Shown piece after piece: positions 45,095 through 53,863 of a DNA stretch of 64,000 bases. Position 1 is the first letter of the stretch. Each line of letters opens with the position of its first letter. Source of the stretch: an uncultured Croceitalea sp. (GTDB lineage Bacteria > Bacteroidota > Bacteroidia > Flavobacteriales > Flavobacteriaceae); NCBI GenBank assembly GCA_947494805.1, contig CANLWK010000001.1:992001-1056000 (forward strand), read 5' to 3'. A model generated the notes under the pieces. That model was not told the origin of the DNA, ran no database searches, and was given only the letters and a program-made list of their open reading frames with translations. The translations under genes were made by a program, and so were the position numbers.

Positions 45095-45118
45095 GTGGCT
45101 TCGACTTCGCTCAGCCAC
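45095..45118 (-). repeat. REP-like element, right copy
   Basis: A palindromic unit: GTGGCT (45095-45100), inner TCGACTTCGCTC, AGCCAC (45113-45118). The reverse complement matches the left copy at 44744. It lies 17 nt after the GIY-YIG stop and 19 nt before the metZ ATG. Units of this form (CTGAGCG.AGTCGAAGCC) are abundant in flavobacterial genomes. Confidence 0.75.
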
Positions 45119-45137
45119 CGTTAGGTTAACAAAAGTA

Positions 45138-46316
45138 ATGAATGACAAAAAACAACCAAGTAGATTCGAAACCAAGGCGATACGTACACAGCTAGAACGT
45201 TCACAGTATTTAGAGCATTCAAGTCCGTTGTACCTGACCTCAAGTTTTGTCTTTGAAGATGCCGAAGATATGAGGGCTTCTTTTGCTGAAGAGAAAGAAC
45301 GAAATATCTATTCACGGTATTCGAATCCGAACTCAAATGAGTTTGTGGATAAAGTTTGCCTGATGGAAGGTACTGAGGCCGGTTTTGCCTTTGCATCGGG
45401 TATGGCAGCGGTCTTTTCAACTTTGGCAGCCTTGCTGGACAGCGGAGATCATATCATTTCTGCAGGAAATATTTTTGGGTCGACACATGCCTTGTTTCAG
45501 AATTTCTTTCCGAAATGGAAGATATCCCACAGTTATTTTAGCATTGATGCATTAGAAACAATTGAGGGGCTGATAACCGAGAATACAAAACTCATTTATG
45601 CAGAATCACCCACAAATCCGGGAGTTGATATTTTAGATTTGGAGCTCTTGGGAAACATTGCAAAAAAACATAATTTGATTTTAGTCGTTGACAATTGTTT
45701 CGCATCACCCTACTTGCAACAACCTATAAGGTTCGGTGCAGATCTGGTCATTCATTCTGGAACAAAATTGATGGATGGGCAAGGTCGTGTACTTGCAGGA
45801 ATTACCGTTGGAAAAGCAGATTTGATTGATAAGATTTATCGATTTTCAAGAATTACTGGTCCGGCATTATCTCCATTCAATGCTTGGGTATTATCAAAGA
45901 GTTTGGAAACCTTGGCCATACGTGTTGACCGGCATTGCGAAAATGCCTTGAAACTGGCTGAGTTTTTAGAATGCCATCACCAAGTGAATTGGGTCAAATA
46001 TCCTTTTTTAAAATCGCATCCGCAGTATGCTTTAGCCCAAAAGCAAATGAAAGCAGGTGGCTGTGTTGTGGCTTTTGAAATCAAGGGTGGACTTGTCAGC
46101 GGGAAAAAATTCTTTGACCGAATACAATTATTATCACTAACGGCCAATTTAGGGGACTCTAGAAGTATTGTTACCCACCCAGCTTCAACTACACATAGTA
46201 AACTATCGATTGCAGAACGCAAGGCCAGTGGTATTACTGAAGGTATGGTGCGTATCTCTGTGGGTTTAGAGCATATTGATGATATTATAGCTGACATTGA
46301 GCAGGCCCTACAATAA
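45138..46316 (+). CDS. metZ: Trans-sulfuration PLP enzyme, O-succinyl/acetylhomoserine sulfhydrylase type
   Basis: 392 residues from ATG 45138; the GTG at 45093 lies inside the REP-like element and is not a real start. Cys/Met-metabolism PLP family: RFETKAIRTQLERSQYLEHSSPLYLTSSF, YSRYSNPN, ASGMAAVFSTLAALL, AESPTNPGVDILDLE, the PLP lysine in VIHSGTKLMDGQGRV, and SLTANLGDSRSIVTHPASTTHS. The RSQYLEHSSPLYLTSSF start resembles MetZ. It may use the acetylhomoserine produced by the upstream fusion, giving two parallel routes with metY; a gamma-synthase activity is an alternative. Third gene of the SAM-I-controlled cluster. Confidence 0.88.
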   Translation: MNDKKQPSRFETKAIRTQLERSQYLEHSSPLYLTSSFVFEDAEDMRASFAEEKERNIYSRYSNPNSNEFVDKVCLMEGTEAGFAFASGMAAVFSTLAALLDSGDHIISAGNIFGSTHALFQNFFPKWKISHSYFSIDALETIEGLITENTKLIYAESPTNPGVDILDLELLGNIAKKHNLILVVDNCFASPYLQQPIRFGADLVIHSGTKLMDGQGRVLAGITVGKADLIDKIYRFSRITGPALSPFNAWVLSKSLETLAIRVDRHCENALKLAEFLECHHQVNWVKYPFLKSHPQYALAQKQMKAGGCVVAFEIKGGLVSGKKFFDRIQLLSLTANLGDSRSIVTHPASTTHSKLSIAERKASGITEGMVRISVGLEHIDDIIADIEQALQ

Positions 46317-46339
46317 CACTTGGTTTAGGCTGTAGTATC

Positions 46340-47605
46340 TTACTCATATTTGAAAAATACTTCATTACTATTTGATAACGTCAAGTTTTTTACGGTGCCG
46401 GTACCTTCAAAATGATAAACAATACCCATAATCTTTTTACTGATTTTTTCAGTAGGTATTGAAAGTGCTAGAATGTCATTCACATAAAACACCAAGGTAT
46501 TGTTTTTAGACTCACATTTTACAGTTTGAAAGCCCTCGGTATTCGTTCCGAACCCTGATAGGTCATGATTCTTTCCGCTGAGCATTACGTCATTAAAACT
46601 CATTAGACCCAAATCTGAAATACAGCCTTTTCTTGAAAGTGGTATCACAACGGCGCCACCGTCATACAGAATGCCCAATCGAATATTTTGGCAAGGACTG
46701 GCACCTTCTTTCCAAGTGTTCCGTATTGAAGTTTCCATTGTAAAATCATCGGTATACAGCTCACCAAATTCTCGAATGTTATAAAAGCTTACCCAAGTCT
46801 CTTTATGGGCAGGGTCTAAGCCATAACCAGCTAGCGCTAGGGTATCGATGGCCAAGATGTTATTATTATAAAATTCTTCTGTTTTCAGGTAAATTGGTTT
46901 AGGATTTTGCTCGATAAGACCCATCCACCCTTTTGTTGGTATATAAACATCATCTTCGCCTACGATGGAATCACCAACCACCAGTTTGGCCTTAAAGTAC
47001 CCTGGGCGATAATAGATGCTTGTGGCAATGCTATCAGTACCGTCAATCGGAGTTCTTTTTCGTAAATCCCAATCTTGCTGAATTTCAACTTTGGTATCTT
47101 CACCAACGGCCAAAGGGCTAAACTTAAAAACTACAGAATTCGGAATTTCATCACTCACCACATTACTTTCAAATAGAATATTGGCTGGTAATACTGGTTT
47201 TTCAGTTGCAGCACTTGATTTGAAATAGTAAAAAGTAAGCAGTAAAACTACCCCTACGGCCGCTGCGGCCAAAAGCAACTTTTTGGCAATGGGTATTGTG
47301 GCCCTTGGTGCAGCGATAGGTTCATTTTCAACAACGTTTCGAGTATTGACATAGATGGTCCAATCTTCATGTTCAAGGTACTTTGCCAATGCATCCAAAG
47401 TAGACCTATTGGGTTTATTGCTATGCTTGACCTTGCCCCAAAGTCGTTTCAGGGTCGATACACTGAGCAAAACACCGGTTTTGATATGAATCGCATTGGC
47501 CAACTGCTCAAAATCATGGGTCGACCAATGGATACTGTCTCCCTTTTTGAATTTTTTCTCTACAGCCCTTAAACAAGCGGTGATATGATTTTCAATAGCT
47601 AACAT
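46340..47605 (-). CDS. Membrane-anchored protein with N-terminal HTH-like domain and C-terminal beta-sandwich
   Basis: 421 residues. About 1-85: small helical domain (THDFEQLANAIHIKTGVLLS, STLKRLWGKVKHSNKPNRST, LEHEDWTIYV) that reads like a DNA-binding or adaptor HTH. Single TM at about 103-122 (KKLLLAAAAVGVVLLLTFYY). The remaining 300 residues should be periplasmic, with a beta-rich region ending in a lectin/laminin-G-like half (FTMETSIRNTWKEG ... VYHFEGTGTVKNLTLSN). This plan recurs in Bacteroidota beside surface or polysaccharide genes; no function is assigned. Divergent from a beta-helix protein gene, a possible partner. Confidence 0.7.
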   Translation of the reverse strand: MLAIENHITACLRAVEKKFKKGDSIHWSTHDFEQLANAIHIKTGVLLSVSTLKRLWGKVKHSNKPNRSTLDALAKYLEHEDWTIYVNTRNVVENEPIAAPRATIPIAKKLLLAAAAVGVVLLLTFYYFKSSAATEKPVLPANILFESNVVSDEIPNSVVFKFSPLAVGEDTKVEIQQDWDLRKRTPIDGTDSIATSIYYRPGYFKAKLVVGDSIVGEDDVYIPTKGWMGLIEQNPKPIYLKTEEFYNNNILAIDTLALAGYGLDPAHKETWVSFYNIREFGELYTDDFTMETSIRNTWKEGASPCQNIRLGILYDGGAVVIPLSRKGCISDLGLMSFNDVMLSGKNHDLSGFGTNTEGFQTVKCESKNNTLVFYVNDILALSIPTEKISKKIMGIVYHFEGTGTVKNLTLSNSNEVFFKYE

Positions 47606-47742
47606 TTTGATTTACATGTGATTAAAAGTAATGAACAAAGATGAATGAACGTGAATGTAAAATACACTTCATCTTTTTCAACTTATAATTAGATTGACGG
47701 TAGAAAACCATTTCATCAACAATCAAAAGTAGCATATTAATC

Positions 47743-48777
47743 ATGAAAAAATCAATTCTCTTTTTTAGTTTATTCCTGTTCTGTATTGTTCGTCTTTCTT
47801 TTTGTCAAGAGATCTATGTGAATGCGGTAACCGGAAATGATAGTAACGACGGCGGTGAAAAGCAACCATTTAAATCAATTTCTAAAGCTGTGGGGCATGC
47901 AAACTCATTAACGGGTGCGGGAAGTATTTCTATAAAGGTTTTTCCGGGTATTTATGCCCTTGATGATAGAGTAGATGTTAACCCTGTACGGGTAATGACC
48001 GATAGCACAAGGTTTAGTATTGAGGCAGTACATATGCCAAATGATACGGATTGGAGCCAAGAAAAAATGCCAAAAATTCTTTCAGTTTCTGATAATAACT
48101 CGGAAACTATTTTTCCACATAGTCTGGGTTTTTTGGTTGCCGCACCACATGTAACCTTTAAGGGGTTAAAGTTTTTAGGTAACGGAAATCCCTTGGCACA
48201 ATACTATTATCCCATTGCCAAGGAAGATGAAAGTTTAGAAGATCTAGAGATTTCGCAGTGTTACTTCATTGGAAACAAAGAGGCCGCGGCAATTCAAGGG
48301 GCCATATATGCTCACGGCCCAAAAACAAAGATTTCAAATTGTGTGTTTTATGAATGTAGAAATGCGATTTTATTATTTAATAACGTGGCTGGATTTTCAG
48401 TCGAACGTTCCATAATCACAAAATCATATGAAAGCGCTTTTTGGTTAGGGCCTGATGATATGCCTTTTACGTTCAATAACAATGTGGTCGTAGATAACAA
48501 CAACTTTATTGTAGGCCGATCGGCCGATTTGAAATATGCTTCTGCATTGAACAATAGTATTGTTGCCAATAATAATGGTTATGTGGGGTATTGGTCGCGA
48601 GAAGACCAAAAAATAGTGCCCATTTCAAAACCCGATGTAAATGATAATAGGGTGGTAAGAAAAGCAAAAGTTGTTCTTCTTGAAAACAATAGTGTACAGC
48701 TGCCGAAAAGACATTTACATTTGAATGAAGGTTCTGATGGAACCGCTCTGAAATCAGGGATTTTTAGTAGGTACTAG
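47743..48777 (+). CDS. Exported right-handed parallel beta-helix protein
   Basis: 344 residues. Signal peptide 1-22 (ending LSFCQ), then the DUF1565/pectate-lyase-like opening IYVNAVTGNDSNDGGEKQPFKSISKAV, and successive beta-helix coils: VTFKGLKFLG, LEISQCYFIGN, TKISNCVFYECRNAILLFNN, FSVERSIITKSYESAFWLG and FNNNVVVDNNNF. No canonical polysaccharide-lyase active site can be identified, so it may bind or only modify a glycan. Shares a 137-nt spacer with the divergent membrane-HTH gene. Confidence 0.85.
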   Translation: MKKSILFFSLFLFCIVRLSFCQEIYVNAVTGNDSNDGGEKQPFKSISKAVGHANSLTGAGSISIKVFPGIYALDDRVDVNPVRVMTDSTRFSIEAVHMPNDTDWSQEKMPKILSVSDNNSETIFPHSLGFLVAAPHVTFKGLKFLGNGNPLAQYYYPIAKEDESLEDLEISQCYFIGNKEAAAIQGAIYAHGPKTKISNCVFYECRNAILLFNNVAGFSVERSIITKSYESAFWLGPDDMPFTFNNNVVVDNNNFIVGRSADLKYASALNNSIVANNNGYVGYWSREDQKIVPISKPDVNDNRVVRKAKVVLLENNSVQLPKRHLHLNEGSDGTALKSGIFSRY

Positions 48778-48933
48778 TCGCAGTCAGCTGTTCATATATG
48801 TACAATTATTTGACATTTTCTGTAAATTCTTTTTACAAGAGATGCTATTGTTTTCTTTTTAAAAACCTCATGTTCAATTGTTTGTGTGTTTGGCATAGAC
48901 TTAGTTGAATATATTGCAACTATCTGATATACA

Positions 48934-51348
48934 ATGATTAAAAATTATCTAAAAGTAGCCTTTCGTAACATTGTAAAAAACAAGGTTTTCTCGGTCATAA
49001 ATTTGTTGGGCCTTGTTCTGGGCATGGTCTGTTTCATTTTTATTTTTCTTTGGATTCAAGATGAAAAAAGTGTCGATAGTTTTCACGGCAACGGTGAATA
49101 CCTTTACAATGTATATTATACTATTACTGCAGAGAATGAATTGGAAGGTTCGTACCGAAGCCCCACAGGATTTAATGATAAAAGATTTTACCCACTTATA
49201 ACCGGTCTTGAGAAGAGTGTGTCAGGGGTAATTCGTTCTAATTTCTATACAACGGGTTATGAATTGCCTTGGGGGTATCCGGAGACCTTTAAGGTAGATG
49301 ATAAGATGTACAAGCTCGAAGGCTCACGGGCCGGGAAAGATTTTTTCAAAATGTTTGACTATCCTATTATAGCAGGTAATTCACAGACACCTTTGAACGA
49401 AAAAAGAAGTATTGCCATTTCAAGAAAAATGGCGGGGCTCTTTTTCAATTCGCCTAGTGAGGCCATTGGTAAGACCATTACGTATGAAAATGCTTTAGAC
49501 TTTACCATAACTGCTGTTTTTGAGAATGTTACTTCTAAAAGCTCTTTGTTTTTTGATTACTTGATAGATTGGGAAACCTTTGAAACTCACGAAGTACAAT
49601 ACGCATCAGATAATATATTGACTACCGTTCAAATTGCTGCGAATACTGATATCAACGATTTAGAAAAACGCATCAATGCGTATTTTCAAACACGGTTAGA
49701 TACAGAAAATCCCGTTAGGATTGAAGCCAAACTGGCACCATATCAAGACCGTTATCTTAAAGCAAGCTTCGAAAATGGTGTTCCAAATGGAGGACGCGAA
49801 GATTATCTTGAGATTTTTGGAGGCGTCGCTATATTCATTCTTATTATTGCCTCTATCAACTATATGAGCCTTGCTACCACAAGAGCGGTCAAAAGGGCAA
49901 AAGAAGTTGGGGTGAGGAAAGTAATAGGGTCTTCTAGGAGAAGTTTAACACGACAGTTTTTGGTAGAATCCGTACTTTTCTCATTGTTTGCGGCATTCAT
50001 TGCTATACTGTTGACATGGTTGTTACTGCCCTTTGTCAATAATTTGACCGGAAAGCAAATAGCACTTCCTTTTCTAAATTTCACCTATTGGATCGTCCTC
50101 TTGTTGTTAGTCTTGATAATGGGGCTTCTGGCCGGAAGTTATCCCGCGTTGTTCATGTCTTCATTACGCCCAATACGAGTGCTTCAGGGAACAATGCAGT
50201 TTTCGGGCTCATCAAAATGGATAAGAAAAGGAATGACTGTTTTTCAATTCGGACTTTCAATTTTATTGATAATAGCCACTTTAGTGGTTTCAAGACAAAC
50301 AGATTATGTGCAGAATTCGCATTTAGGATACAATCGAGATAATCTCATTTATATTCGTGTTGAAGGTCAATTGGCCGAGGCAAAAAACTACACTATCTTT
50401 AAGCAAGAAGCTTCAAAATTATCTGGCGTAGGCATGGTCGACCGAAGTAGTGAAGCACCACATTCTATGACTTTTGAAGTCTTTGACCCTGTAAAGTGGG
50501 AAGGTAAAAGTCTTGGGGAATCTGTTGGCTTTAGACCCAAATCTGTGGGGTTTGATTTTCTTGAAATTATGGGTTTGAAGGTTGCTGAAGGTCGTGGCTT
50601 TAATAAAGCTATTGCTACCGATTCAATAGATGCCTTTATGATCAATAGAGAGGCTGTAAGGCAAATGGCCATCGAAAACCCCATTGGTAAATGGGTGTCG
50701 GCTTGGAAAAAAAGAGGTCGCATCATTGGTATTTTAGAAGACTACCATACGGCGTCAATGCATGAAAAGATAGCTCCGGTTATTGTAGATGTAAAAGAAA
50801 ATCTTTCTTTTGGTTTTATATTGGTCAAAACGTTGCCCGGAAAAACGAAGGAAGCCCTGGACGGGCTTAAAGAAGTGTATAAGAGCATCAATCCAAATAG
50901 ACCTTTTGACTTTCAGTTTGCCGATTTAGAATATCAAGCTATGTACGCAAATGAACAGGTAATGGCTAAATTGTCCAATATATTTTCTGTACTCGCTATA
51001 ATCATCTCGTGTTTAGGTTTATTGGGCTTAGCTATGTTCTCAGCTCAACAACGTATTAAAGAAGTTGCGGTGCGTAAAGTATTGGGAGCGTCCATTTCTA
51101 GTATCCTAGGTCTTTTCTCTAAGGATATTATGAAGTTGATCGGTTTCTCGTTTTTAATTTCCGTTCCCATCGGATGGTATATGATGAGTCAATGGTTAGA
51201 AGGCTTTGCGTATAAGGTTGATTTGTCATGGTGGATTTTTGCCTTGGCGGGCTTCTTGGCTTTTTTAATAGCATTCCTCACCATAAGTTCCCAATCTTTA
51301 AAAGTGGCATATACCAATCCGGCGACATCTTTAAATCAGAATAATTAA
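48934..51348 (+). CDS. FtsX/MacB-like ABC transporter permease
   Basis: 804 residues. Duplicated architecture: N-terminal cytoplasmic helix and TM (KNYLKVAFRNIVKNKVFSVIN), a MacB-like periplasmic domain (about 45-270), three FtsX TM segments with the conserved EVGVRKVIGSSRRSLTRQFL loop, then a second copy of the same order with EVAVRKVLGASISSILGLF. A typical Bacteroidota permease of the large family linked to efflux or cell-envelope stress, usually encoded with an ATPase. No ATPase gene is adjacent here, so the partner must be elsewhere. Monocistronic. Confidence 0.9.
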   Translation: MIKNYLKVAFRNIVKNKVFSVINLLGLVLGMVCFIFIFLWIQDEKSVDSFHGNGEYLYNVYYTITAENELEGSYRSPTGFNDKRFYPLITGLEKSVSGVIRSNFYTTGYELPWGYPETFKVDDKMYKLEGSRAGKDFFKMFDYPIIAGNSQTPLNEKRSIAISRKMAGLFFNSPSEAIGKTITYENALDFTITAVFENVTSKSSLFFDYLIDWETFETHEVQYASDNILTTVQIAANTDINDLEKRINAYFQTRLDTENPVRIEAKLAPYQDRYLKASFENGVPNGGREDYLEIFGGVAIFILIIASINYMSLATTRAVKRAKEVGVRKVIGSSRRSLTRQFLVESVLFSLFAAFIAILLTWLLLPFVNNLTGKQIALPFLNFTYWIVLLLLVLIMGLLAGSYPALFMSSLRPIRVLQGTMQFSGSSKWIRKGMTVFQFGLSILLIIATLVVSRQTDYVQNSHLGYNRDNLIYIRVEGQLAEAKNYTIFKQEASKLSGVGMVDRSSEAPHSMTFEVFDPVKWEGKSLGESVGFRPKSVGFDFLEIMGLKVAEGRGFNKAIATDSIDAFMINREAVRQMAIENPIGKWVSAWKKRGRIIGILEDYHTASMHEKIAPVIVDVKENLSFGFILVKTLPGKTKEALDGLKEVYKSINPNRPFDFQFADLEYQAMYANEQVMAKLSNIFSVLAIIISCLGLLGLAMFSAQQRIKEVAVRKVLGASISSILGLFSKDIMKLIGFSFLISVPIGWYMMSQWLEGFAYKVDLSWWIFALAGFLAFLIAFLTISSQSLKVAYTNPATSLNQNN

Positions 51349-51380
51349 AAGGTAAAAATAACTAGGGAATCAATAGGAAT

Positions 51381-51833
51381 TTACTTGACCCCATTCCATA
51401 TATCTAAATACATCTTCCATGTGTTATTTACTTTTCGCCAGACAATGACGTATTTGCCCTTCCAATCTACGAGCTCACCATTTGGTTTTTTAGTTTGGCC
51501 CTCATAATATCCGTAATCATACGCTTCATCACCAATGATCTTAATTTCTTTTTGGCTGATCTTATGGTGTGTGATTTGAACATCATCCGGAATTTTCCAG
51601 TAGTTCACAATCGCCTTGGTACCTTCAATGATCAAGGTGTTGTTTGGAAATATCTTTGCATCTAAGGTATATGAGGCACCTATCATTTCATAATTCGAGT
51701 CCATAACGTATTGCGAAAAGTTTATGGTGTTCTGTTTAATCTGTTCCAGGTCTATTTTACTTCCTATAAATTCTTGTGAAAAGCTTTGTGAAAAAGTGAA
51801 AAGGGATATAAGTGAGATTGTAATTGATTTCAT
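51381..51833 (-). CDS. Exported NTF2-like (DUF4440/SnoaL type) protein
   Basis: 150 residues. Signal peptide about 1-18 (ending QSFSQ) followed by a short NTF2-like alpha+beta domain: MDSNYEMIGASYTLDAKIFPNN, GTKAIVNYWK, YGYYEGQTKK and VIVWRKVNNTWKMYLDIWN, the usual closing strand. Role unknown. Last gene of a three-gene minus-strand operon (lumazine-binding-like / serine hydrolase / this gene, separated by 3-4 nt). Confidence 0.8.
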   Translation of the reverse strand: MKSITISLISLFTFSQSFSQEFIGSKIDLEQIKQNTINFSQYVMDSNYEMIGASYTLDAKIFPNNTLIIEGTKAIVNYWKIPDDVQITHHKISQKEIKIIGDEAYDYGYYEGQTKKPNGELVDWKGKYVIVWRKVNNTWKMYLDIWNGVK

Positions 51834-51837
51834 AGTT

Positions 51838-53340
51838 CTAGTTATTTGAGATTTTTTTAAAGATTACAGGTGTTGTTTGAAAGTTGATAGAGAGTTTTGA
51901 AATGGTTCCTGTGTTATCTTCCATAAAATTGAAGTAAAAAGAGGGTACATTTTGATGTATTTCAGTGATTGGTTTGTTCATGAACACATTGTGGTATAGA
52001 TGTTCCAAACCCATGTCAAATACTGGAAAAATAACCTGTAGTCCATCATTTGCTTTGATGATTTCCAGTATTCCATGCCCTTTGTTCAAGTACTTTCCAG
52101 AAAAACCCGATAGCGGATGACTTGGTTTTTTTGTTTGATTTATGGGTGCAATCGGCTCGTTAAAAGTTAACGCATCACCATAACTTACTTCGTAATCAGT
52201 CCATTTTTTTTGTTCTAAATACAACAATCTATTGGTAATGATGTCCACAATGGCATTGTGCAATAAATTGGCAGAACTTTGGTTGGTCAAAATTACGATG
52301 CCAATGTTTTTATATGGATACATGTTAATGCTTGCAGTAAATCCAGATACATTACCGCCATGATTTACACGATAAAGACCATTGTAGGTATGATTGAACC
52401 AGCCATATCCATAGCAATCATTCAGTAACGTATACTTTTTATCAAAACTAAAACTAGTGTTTAGTATGTTGTGCTCACTAAAAGAACGCTCTAAATATGC
52501 TTTTGGAATGATTTGTTTGTGTTTGTAAACACCGCCATGTAATAGCATCAACATCCATTTTGACATATCTGTTATAGTACTGTTTATGGCACCTGCCGCC
52601 GCTGATTCGTGCTGGTCTTCATACAATACCTTGACCACCTCTTTTTTGTTTGCAACACTATAGCCAAAGGCATAATTGTCGCTCTCTGTCATTTGGGCCA
52701 AACTTGTATTTGACTTTGACATTTCCAAGGGTTCAAAAATTACTCTGGTAATATTTTCAGACCAAGTTTTTTGGCTCACGGCCGAACTTATGGCACCAAG
52801 TATGGCATAACCCATATTGCTGTAATCAAACCTTTCCCTGACTGCACTGTTCGGATGTAAATGTGGAAGCCGTCTCAAATGTTCTTCAACACTCTTTTTT
52901 GGAAAGAACACATGGGCCGCATCAACAACCCCAATTCCCGATCGGTGAGCTAATAAATCTTCAATGGTCACCAAATTGTTCATTTCATCCGAATTGAACT
53001 GCAAATAGTCAAGATGTTTTACAGGTCGATCTTTGATAGATAGCTTGCCTTGCCCTTCATGAATGCCAATAAGTGCAGCTGTAAATGGTTTTGTAACCGA
53101 TCCGATGGGGAACATTGTGTTACCATCTACAAGTAATTTGTTTTCTAGGTCTCGATAACCGAAACTTTGGTTATAAATGATAGTATCGTTTTCGACTATA
53201 GCGATAGACAGCCCCACAGTATGGAATGATTCCATGAGGTTTTCTATGTCCGAATCTAGCTTACTTAATCTGTTGTCGGTTTTCTGTGAAAAAAGCAGTC
53301 CTGTGTAAAGTACGAAAAAAGAAATCTTAAATCGGGACAT
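51838..53340 (-). CDS. Serine hydrolase, beta-lactamase class C/PBP family
   Basis: 500 residues. Signal peptide about 1-18. Penicillin-binding fold with SxxK S81-V-T-K84 (MFPIGSVTKPF), YxN-type Y173-S-N, the HGGNVSGF third motif in the usual order, and a C-terminal extension of about 110 residues. Family members include esterases, D-aminopeptidases and beta-lactamase-related enzymes, so lactamase activity cannot be inferred. The start at 53340 is 3 nt after the upstream stop, and the NTF2-like gene begins 4 nt after this one, so a tightly packed operon is certain. Confidence 0.9.
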   Translation of the reverse strand: MSRFKISFFVLYTGLLFSQKTDNRLSKLDSDIENLMESFHTVGLSIAIVENDTIIYNQSFGYRDLENKLLVDGNTMFPIGSVTKPFTAALIGIHEGQGKLSIKDRPVKHLDYLQFNSDEMNNLVTIEDLLAHRSGIGVVDAAHVFFPKKSVEEHLRRLPHLHPNSAVRERFDYSNMGYAILGAISSAVSQKTWSENITRVIFEPLEMSKSNTSLAQMTESDNYAFGYSVANKKEVVKVLYEDQHESAAAGAINSTITDMSKWMLMLLHGGVYKHKQIIPKAYLERSFSEHNILNTSFSFDKKYTLLNDCYGYGWFNHTYNGLYRVNHGGNVSGFTASINMYPYKNIGIVILTNQSSANLLHNAIVDIITNRLLYLEQKKWTDYEVSYGDALTFNEPIAPINQTKKPSHPLSGFSGKYLNKGHGILEIIKANDGLQVIFPVFDMGLEHLYHNVFMNKPITEIHQNVPSFYFNFMEDNTGTISKLSINFQTTPVIFKKISNN

Positions 53341-53343
53341 TTT

Positions 53344-53760
53344 CTATATATCGGTATCTCGATAAAATATTTTACTTACCACTTTCCATTCCCCATCAAT
53401 TTTTAAAAGGTTCATGTAATCAATAAAATGAAAATTCGAATATTCAATTTTAAGTTTGGCTGCGGCAGCAGTACCCATGACATCAATGGATACAATACTG
53501 GTCTTGCGGTTTTGCTTTGGCCCTGGTTTTATTCCTTTTTTGAAAAACGCTAGTGCGTTCACCTCGCGGTAGCCATCACCGGCAATAAACTTCATAGTGG
53601 CATTTTCATGAAAGGCTTTTTTAAGCATGTCAAAGTCATTGTTGGTACCGCCATCTAAGTAGTATGAAACGGTTTCTGCTATTTGTTCCTTGTCTGAGAC
53701 CTGTGCCATTGTAGTTAAGGAAATAAGGCTGATGCCAAATGCTAATAGTAATGTTTTCAT
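53344..53760 (-). CDS. Exported lumazine-binding-like (NTF2 superfamily) protein
   Basis: 138 residues from ATG 53760, chosen because it starts a good signal peptide (MKTLLLAFGISLISLTTMAQ). The mature domain matches the Lumazine_bd_2-type family: SYYLDGGTNNDFDMLKKAFHENATMKFI, DGYREV and KIDGEWKVVSKIFYRDTD. Some members bind small ligands; function unknown. First gene of the hydrolase operon; the AraC-type membrane regulator lies about 100 nt upstream on the same strand. Confidence 0.85.
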   Translation of the reverse strand: MKTLLLAFGISLISLTTMAQVSDKEQIAETVSYYLDGGTNNDFDMLKKAFHENATMKFIAGDGYREVNALAFFKKGIKPGPKQNRKTSIVSIDVMGTAAAAKLKIEYSNFHFIDYMNLLKIDGEWKVVSKIFYRDTDI

Positions 53761-53863
53761 GTTATGTTTTTTAATGATGAATGAAAAACAATAATACTGC
53801 GAAAATCTATCGCTCGTAAGAATTGAAGGCATGGAGAACTACAGATTTATAAATCTGGAAAAA

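Noticed and set aside
45093-45137. GTG start extending the metZ frame
   Set aside because: The extension is the REP-like repeat translated; the ATG at 45138 begins family-like sequence.
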